From positions 1,032,501 through 1,096,500 of the forward strand of contig NZ_LR134338.1 in the NCBI RefSeq assembly GCF_900637055.1: DNA of 64,000 nucleotides, given 5' to 3'. Below the pieces are notes generated by a model. The model was given only the letters and a program-made list of their open reading frames with translations, did no database searches and had not been told where the DNA came from. A program made the position numbers and the translations under genes. The DNA comes from Brevibacillus brevis (GTDB lineage Bacteria > Bacillota > Bacilli > Brevibacillales > Brevibacillaceae). Shown one piece after another: positions 59,550-64,000 of the stretch; positions within the stretch are counted from its first letter, which is position 1, and each line of letters opens with the position of its first letter.

Positions 59550-60845
59550 CTATTGAGTGATTCCGAGCATTTGCTTCATATCTTCTTGAGCATCACCAAT
59601 CAACTGAATATGGAACAAGTCTTGCAGTACTTGCAGAACCCCGGGCTGAATGAACTCAGGCAATTTTGGGCCAATCCGTATATCTTGTATCCCCAGGCTA
59701 AACAGACCGAGCAGGATGGCAACCGCTTTTTGTTCAAACCAGGAAAGAACGATACTTACCGGCAGCTCGTTCACTTCACACTCGAAGGCATCGGCTAATG
59801 CTGCCGCAATCGTAATGGTAGAAACGGAGTTATTGCACTGTCCCAAATCGATATATCTTGGGATGTTGGTACCTGGCACGGTGCCGAAATCTACATCGTT
59901 AAAACGGAATTTTCCGCAGGAGGTAGTAAGAATGACGGTTTCTGGCGGTAAGGACGTAGCCAATTCACGGTAATACTCGCCTCCCTTTCCAGGAGCGTCA
60001 CAACCAGCGATGACGAAGAAGCGTTTGATCTTTCCTTCCTTGACTGCCTGAATGATATCAGGGGCGATGCCGAGAACCGTTTTGTGATGATAGCCGGTCG
60101 TCAATGTCAGATCTGATTCGATAGAAACCTCAGGAAGTGACAATGCTTTTTCAATGAGCGGCGCAAAATCGTTATCTACAATTTTCGTTACATTTTCCAA
60201 ACCAGTTATATCATACGAAAAGAAACGATCGGCGTAGCTGCCTCGAATAGGCATCACACAGTTTGTTGTAGCCAGAATGGCGCCAGGAAATTTCTCAAAC
60301 AACTGGCGTTGATCGTACCATGCTTTCCCGATGTTTCCTTTCAAATGAGGATATTTCTTCAGTGCGGGATAGCCATGGGCAGGCAGCATTTCGGAATGCG
60401 TATACACATTGATTCCTTTGCCTTCTGTCTGTTTTAACAGTTCTTCGAGAGCAAACAGATTGTGCCCCGTAACAATGATGCATTTTCCTTCTATTTTATT
60501 TTGCGAGACTGTGATTGGCTGCGGGACTCCGAAATGATCCGTATGGGCCCGATCCAAAAGCTCCATGACTTTTATCGCGGCTTTGCCTACTTTCATGGCC
60601 ATTTGCAAATGTTCGTCCAAGTTGAAATTCACATTCGTCAATGTAAAATAGAGAGCTTCCTGAGTAATCCCATCCACTTCAGGATCGATATATCCCAGTT
60701 GACGAGCATGTGTGGCATAAGCTGCAATCCCTTTTAAAGCAAAAATTATTGTATCCTGAATACTCGCAAGATCTTCATTCTTTCCGCAAACGCCGATGAC
60801 CTTACAACCACCTGATGGAGTCTGTTCACATTGATAACAAAACAT
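59550..60845 (-). CDS. hcp: Hybrid cluster protein (hydroxylamine reductase)
   Basis: A 431-residue Hcp that removes NO or hydroxylamine under low oxygen. The N-terminal cluster Cys lie in CYQCEQTPSGGCKVIGVCGK (Cys 3, 6, 14 and 20). Hybrid-cluster ligands are in GHNLFALEE (His), TTNCVMP, IAGCDAPGKGG, LTTSCGKFRFND and DLGQCNNSVS, with the later Glu/Lys region VLSWFEQKAVAIL. ATG 60845 follows GGAGTGG. The promoter has TATAAT at 60887-60882 and the Fnr palindrome centred 41.5 nt before the expected start point. Confidence 0.92.
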   Translation of the reverse strand: MFCYQCEQTPSGGCKVIGVCGKNEDLASIQDTIIFALKGIAAYATHARQLGYIDPEVDGITQEALYFTLTNVNFNLDEHLQMAMKVGKAAIKVMELLDRAHTDHFGVPQPITVSQNKIEGKCIIVTGHNLFALEELLKQTEGKGINVYTHSEMLPAHGYPALKKYPHLKGNIGKAWYDQRQLFEKFPGAILATTNCVMPIRGSYADRFFSYDITGLENVTKIVDNDFAPLIEKALSLPEVSIESDLTLTTGYHHKTVLGIAPDIIQAVKEGKIKRFFVIAGCDAPGKGGEYYRELATSLPPETVILTTSCGKFRFNDVDFGTVPGTNIPRYIDLGQCNNSVSTITIAAALADAFECEVNELPVSIVLSWFEQKAVAILLGLFSLGIQDIRIGPKLPEFIQPGVLQVLQDLFHIQLIGDAQEDMKQMLGITQ

Positions 60846-60881
60846 GTATAATCCACTCCTTCGATTCAAGATTTCGCTTTG

Positions 60882-60887
60882 ATTATA
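60882..60887 (-). promoter_or_regulatory. -10 box of hcp
   Basis: TATAAT on the minus strand; its near edge is 29.5 nt from the centre of the Fnr palindrome. Confidence 0.75.
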
Positions 60888-60908
60888 AGCGGGTTGCCCA
60901 GAAGGAGC

Positions 60909-60924
60909 TGTGATTAAAATCACA
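60909..60924. promoter_or_regulatory. fnr box: Shared Fnr box of hcp and narK
   Basis: TGTGATTAAAATCACA, a perfect palindrome matching the Fnr/Crp consensus TGTGA-N6-TCACA. It lies at the same distance from both -10 boxes, which is the class II activator position (about -41.5). Confidence 0.88.
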
Positions 60925-60945
60925 ACGAAACCAAACTTTGCCTCT

Positions 60946-60951
60946 TATCAT
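60946..60951 (+). promoter_or_regulatory. -10 box of narK
   Basis: TATCAT; its near edge is 29.5 nt from the Fnr centre, the mirror of the hcp box. Confidence 0.7.
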
Positions 60952-60990
60952 AGTGGATGAAGAAGATTTCCCAAATGAGGGGTGTTGTTT

Positions 60991-62490
60991 ATGGTACGAA
61001 AATGGCAGTTGCCGTTACAGACGTTGAGTCTTACGGTCGGTTTCATGGTATGGGTCATTCTGTCATCGCTCATGCCTTTTATCAAAGAAACCGTGCCCAT
61101 GAGTGCAAGCGAAGTGGCGTGGGTGACAGCGATTCCTGTTCTTCTTGGATCGTTGCTGAGAATCCCTGTTGGATATTGGAGTAACCGATTTGGCGCGAGA
61201 ATTTTATTTAGCATAAGCTTTCTCTTGCTGCTGGCTCCTGTTTTTTATATTAGCCAGGCGACCACTTATACAGATTTGTTAATCGGCGGGCTATTTTTGG
61301 GGATAGGCGGAGCGGTGTTTTCCGTTGGTGTCACTTCTCTACCGAAATACTATCCGAAAGAGAAGCATGGTTCTGTAAACGGAATCTACGGTATGGGGAA
61401 TATTGGTACAGCGGTAACCACTTTTGCAGCGCCCGTTCTGGCTAAATCGTTTGGATGGGCCTCTACTGTACAGATGTTCATGTTATTACTCGCGGGATTC
61501 GCTGCGCTTACCTTCTTGATGGGGGATAGAAATGAACCTAAGGTAGTGACTCCTCTTGGTCAGCAGATAAAGAGTGTCTACAAAAACGAAAAACTATGGT
61601 TAATCAGTTTGTTCTACTTTATTACGTTTGGCTGCTTCGTCGCTTTCACCGTTTATCTCCCGAATTTTTTAGTAAGCCATTTCCAACTGGATAAAGTAGA
61701 TGCAGGTATGAGAACAGCAGGGTTCATTCTTTTGGCGACACTTGCGAGACCATTGGGAGGCTGGTTAGGAGATAGGTGGAACCCCTTCAAGGCATTGATG
61801 ATTGTGTTTGCCGGGCTCGCCTTGTCTGGTATTGTCTTATCGTTTTCGCCATCGATTTTGATGTATACAGTAGGGTGCTTGTTGGTAGCGATATGTGCCG
61901 GAATCGGTAACGGTGCCGTGTTCAAATTAGTGCCGATGTATTTCTCGCGACAAGCGGGGATTGTAAATGGGATCGTATCTGCCATGGGGGGATTAGGAGG
62001 ATTTTTCCCGCCGTTGATCTTAACGATGCTGTTTAATCTAACCGGACATTACGCGATCGGTTTCATGGCGTTATCTCAGTTTGCGCTGGCAAGCTTGGTC
62101 TTGGTGATGTGGATGTTTTATCAAGAGAAGCTGCAGCTCGCCGCCACCATTATGGAAAAGACGGGAGAGGCGATACTGATTACCGATACACGAGGAGTTA
62201 TTAAAAGCGCGAACCATGCTTTTACGAAAGTGACCGGTTATGAGATGAATGAGGTGATTGGCAAGTCCCCCAATATTTTAAAATCAGGCAGGCAGGATGC
62301 CGACTTCTATCAAAAGATGTGGGACTCGATCAAAAAGAACGGCTATTGGCAAGGTGAGATCTGGAATCGCCGGAAGAATGGGGATCAGTATCTCCAATGG
62401 TTAACGATCAGCGCGATTCTGGACGATGCAGGAGACGTCGAGTACTATGCGGGCATGTTCAGCGAGCTCGTGGAGCAAAGACATGGATAA
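60991..62490 (+). CDS. narK: NarK-type nitrate/nitrite transporter fused to a PAS domain
   Basis: A 499-residue protein. Residues 1-385 are an MFS transporter with twelve hydrophobic segments and the nitrate signatures GIGGAVFSVGVTSLPKYYP and GIGNGAVFKLVPMYF, plus RIPVGYWSNRFGAR. Residues 386-495 are a PAS domain with flanking sequence: EKTGEAILITDTRGVIKSAN, FTKVTGYEMNEVIGKSPNIL, WQGEIWNRRKNGDQYLQWLT and AGDVEYYAGMFSE. No kinase or GGDEF domain follows. GAGGGG lies 7 nt from ATG. Fnr control is indicated by the box at 60909. Confidence 0.88.
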   Translation: MVRKWQLPLQTLSLTVGFMVWVILSSLMPFIKETVPMSASEVAWVTAIPVLLGSLLRIPVGYWSNRFGARILFSISFLLLLAPVFYISQATTYTDLLIGGLFLGIGGAVFSVGVTSLPKYYPKEKHGSVNGIYGMGNIGTAVTTFAAPVLAKSFGWASTVQMFMLLLAGFAALTFLMGDRNEPKVVTPLGQQIKSVYKNEKLWLISLFYFITFGCFVAFTVYLPNFLVSHFQLDKVDAGMRTAGFILLATLARPLGGWLGDRWNPFKALMIVFAGLALSGIVLSFSPSILMYTVGCLLVAICAGIGNGAVFKLVPMYFSRQAGIVNGIVSAMGGLGGFFPPLILTMLFNLTGHYAIGFMALSQFALASLVLVMWMFYQEKLQLAATIMEKTGEAILITDTRGVIKSANHAFTKVTGYEMNEVIGKSPNILKSGRQDADFYQKMWDSIKKNGYWQGEIWNRRKNGDQYLQWLTISAILDDAGDVEYYAGMFSELVEQRHG

Positions 62491-62507
62491 ATCAGGCTGA
62501 ATCACTT

Positions 62508-62547
62508 ATAAAAAAAGTCTTGGACGGACAAGTCCAGGACTTTTTTC
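62508..62547. terminator. Bidirectional terminator between narK and fnr
   Basis: AAAAGTCTTGGAC / GTCCAGGACTTTT, with T runs on both sides. Confidence 0.85.
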
Positions 62548-62572
62548 GTGTAGAAAAGTATGCAGAGTTTGC

Positions 62573-63280
62573 TCACATTTGGCAAATATCAGGAGGACAG
62601 TCATCACAATAAATCGCTTCTTTTAAATAGGCAAGGTCCTTAATCAAGATATGCCCGTGGGGAAGCAGATCGATGGAGTCCTGTTTTTTCAGATCGGAAA
62701 GCATCCGGTTGACACTTTCTCGTGTCAGGCCAATGAATTGCGCCAAATCACGATTGGTAAGGGAAAGGTCGATGAGGATTCCGTCGGGGTGTGGCTTGCC
62801 GTACGTGTTACTCATGCGGATTAGCGTTGAATACAAGGCGCCGATTTTGCCATTGAGTAGCAAATCACGAAATTTGGACTGCATCCGCCTGTTCATCAAT
62901 CCCATCCAACGCAGAAAGTCTACGCAAAATTGACCGTTTTTGATGAGCATTTTTTCCAACCCTTGTCGCGGGATGATCCATACCTCACCCTCCATCAACA
63001 TGGTGCCTGTGGAGGTGTACGTCAATTCCTGTTCGAAGAGCCCAGAGACTCCGACAAGCTCTCCTGCACCAAATACTTGCAGGGTCAGTTCTTTTCCATC
63101 GTTCGTGTTTTTTGTGAGCTTGATTTGGCCCGACGAAATTAAGAATAGCTGGTCGGCTCTTTCACCATCCAAAAACAGAACGGCTCCGGGAACAAAGCTT
63201 TTCCTAACAGAAAACGTTTCAAGGCTCTTCACAAAATCGGAAGAAATCTGCTCCACAAACGTTGTGCCATTTCCGGTCAT
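62573..63280 (-). CDS. fnr: Fnr-type oxygen-sensing transcription regulator
   Basis: A 235-residue Crp/Fnr regulator. The cyclic-nucleotide-like domain is at residues 15-130. The helix-turn-helix lies at about 170-200 (TNRDLAQFIGLTRESVNRML), where E and R of the TRESVNR recognition helix fit TGTGA recognition. The C terminus carries C-x2-C-x4-C (CDDCPPDIC), the [4Fe-4S] ligands of Bacillus-type Fnr, placed at the C terminus unlike E. coli Fnr. GGGGGG precedes ATG. A TATAAT lies on the minus strand at 63324-63319. Confidence 0.9.
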   Translation of the reverse strand: MTGNGTTFVEQISSDFVKSLETFSVRKSFVPGAVLFLDGERADQLFLISSGQIKLTKNTNDGKELTLQVFGAGELVGVSGLFEQELTYTSTGTMLMEGEVWIIPRQGLEKMLIKNGQFCVDFLRWMGLMNRRMQSKFRDLLLNGKIGALYSTLIRMSNTYGKPHPDGILIDLSLTNRDLAQFIGLTRESVNRMLSDLKKQDSIDLLPHGHILIKDLAYLKEAIYCDDCPPDICQM

Positions 63281-63376
63281 GTGGGTCCCCCCTTACAACA
63301 AGGATAAATAGGTAACTCATTATATCATCCGAAATCGATGGTTGGGGGGAGAAAATCATCATGATTGTGGCAGTGG

Positions 63377-63392
63377 TGTGAGGTAAATCACA
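63377..63392 (+). promoter_or_regulatory. fnr box: Fnr box of the last gene
   Basis: TGTGAGGTAAATCACA, perfect TGTGA-N6-TCACA. The TACAAT at 63414-63419 begins 29.5 nt from its centre, the same geometry as at hcp/narK. Confidence 0.85.
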
Positions 63393-63413
63393 ACCTGGGT
63401 TACGAGCCATTGC

Positions 63414-63419
63414 TACAAT
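63414..63419 (+). promoter_or_regulatory. -10 box of the Fnr-driven promoter
   Basis: TACAAT, 48 nt before ATG 63467; no -35 box, as expected for an activator-dependent promoter. Confidence 0.65.
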
Positions 63420-63466
63420 GGTCTCGAATGAAAGGAAAAAATGAGCAGCAGCAGGGAGGGTGTTGT

Positions 63467-64000
63467 ATGAACTATATTTTTGCTTCCAAGGTGGCGAAGC
63501 GTGCTTTTATCATCATTGCTTGCTTGTTCGTCCTAACTTACGTGGGAACACGTTTTTTCACGCATATTGACCTGGCGCTTTACGGATATATGGTGGGAAC
63601 CCTTGTCTTTATTGGAGGTTTCCTTTACCGATTTTCTGCGTGGGCAGACCGCCCGCCAACGAATGTGATTTTGAAAAAGGGGCTACGACTGCTCTTTCAT
63701 AAAAGCACGGCGAATACAACGGTGGATCATCTGGCCATCTATCGCTTTATTTGGAATCGGGGATGGTACCGCTGGACACAGCACATTTTGCTGGGCTGGG
63801 GATGCATCTTGGCCGCGTTTGTCACCTTTCCGTTAGTGTTTGGCTGGATGTATTTCACGATGACGGACAACGGCTACTATCAGGTCGTGTTCATGGGTGT
63901 GGATGTTTTGACAGTACAAGCGGATGGCTGGGTTGCCTTTCTCTTTTACAATGCGTTGAACATTACGGCTTTTATGGTCATCGGCGGAGCAGTCATGGCT
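63467..64000 (+). CDS. Multi-pass membrane protein, probable respiratory subunit, cut by the window end
   Basis: The first 178 codons are visible. Hydrophobic segments at residues 12-26, 37-52, 105-128 and 155-175, with GWYRWTQHILLGWGCILAAF, where a His in a membrane helix could bind heme b as in cytochrome b-type subunits. The strong ribosome site (GGGAGGG) and the Fnr box indicate an anaerobic role, for instance in nitrate or nitrogen-oxide respiration. The family was not recognised with certainty. Confidence 0.6.
   Translation, partial: MNYIFASKVAKRAFIIIACLFVLTYVGTRFFTHIDLALYGYMVGTLVFIGGFLYRFSAWADRPPTNVILKKGLRLLFHKSTANTTVDHLAIYRFIWNRGWYRWTQHILLGWGCILAAFVTFPLVFGWMYFTMTDNGYYQVVFMGVDVLTVQADGWVAFLFYNALNITAFMVIGGAVMA

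Overview
The window looks like a chromosome segment of a spore-forming Bacillota, most probably Brevibacillus or a close relative in Paenibacillaceae. This rests on protein resemblance and gene content, not on a database search. Outside one insert the gene set follows the yut/yuz/yum/yui neighbourhood of the Bacillus subtilis chromosome: yutF, yutG, yutH, nifU-type yutI, yuzD, yutJ, yuzB, yutM, yumC, ndh, yuiA, yuiB, yuiC, yuiD, a yuiE-type leucyl aminopeptidase and yuiH. A Spo0E-like phosphatase and the coat-associated YutH point to sporulation. Aminofutalosine synthase (mqnE) instead of men genes points away from Bacillus itself.

Layout. 1-33.2 kb is core: small metabolic operons (mccAB for methionine-to-cysteine reverse transsulfuration, Fe-S assembly, flavin oxidoreductases, type II NADH dehydrogenase with a Rex-like operator, two Nudix enzymes, an ATP-grasp/nitrilase pair), an ECF sigma/membrane-partner pair, and the yui cluster. 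33.1-53.5 kb is a low-GC accessory element. It is flanked by a 47-bp direct repeat (45 identical) made from the 3' end of yuiH, so yuiH is the apparent attachment site. The element carries a decayed large serine recombinase split by about 7 kb of phage lysis DNA (holin, amidase, a SigO/RsoA-like split sigma factor, a second amidase with a frameshift, a two-gene operon ending in a holin-like membrane protein, a YolD-like gene). Further right are a tyrosine-integrase fragment, a frameshifted Dam methylase, an intact IS3-family element, and many small, often frameshifted, phage-type genes (ASCH, ArpU, GNAT). It ends with the first codons of an ATP-dependent DNA ligase.

53.5-64 kb is again chromosomal: a YdeI-like protein, a second ECF sigma/membrane-partner pair, two secreted proteins, and an anaerobic nitrogen-oxide module. 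In that module hcp (hybrid cluster protein) and a narK-type nitrate/nitrite transporter fused to a PAS domain diverge from one perfect Fnr palindrome placed at about -41.5 from both promoters. The fnr gene itself follows. A further Fnr box with the same geometry drives the membrane-protein gene cut off by the window end. Together these genes form a compact oxygen-responsive regulon.

No tRNA, rRNA or CRISPR array was seen. All operon, operator and promoter statements are read from sequence; no search or folding program was run.
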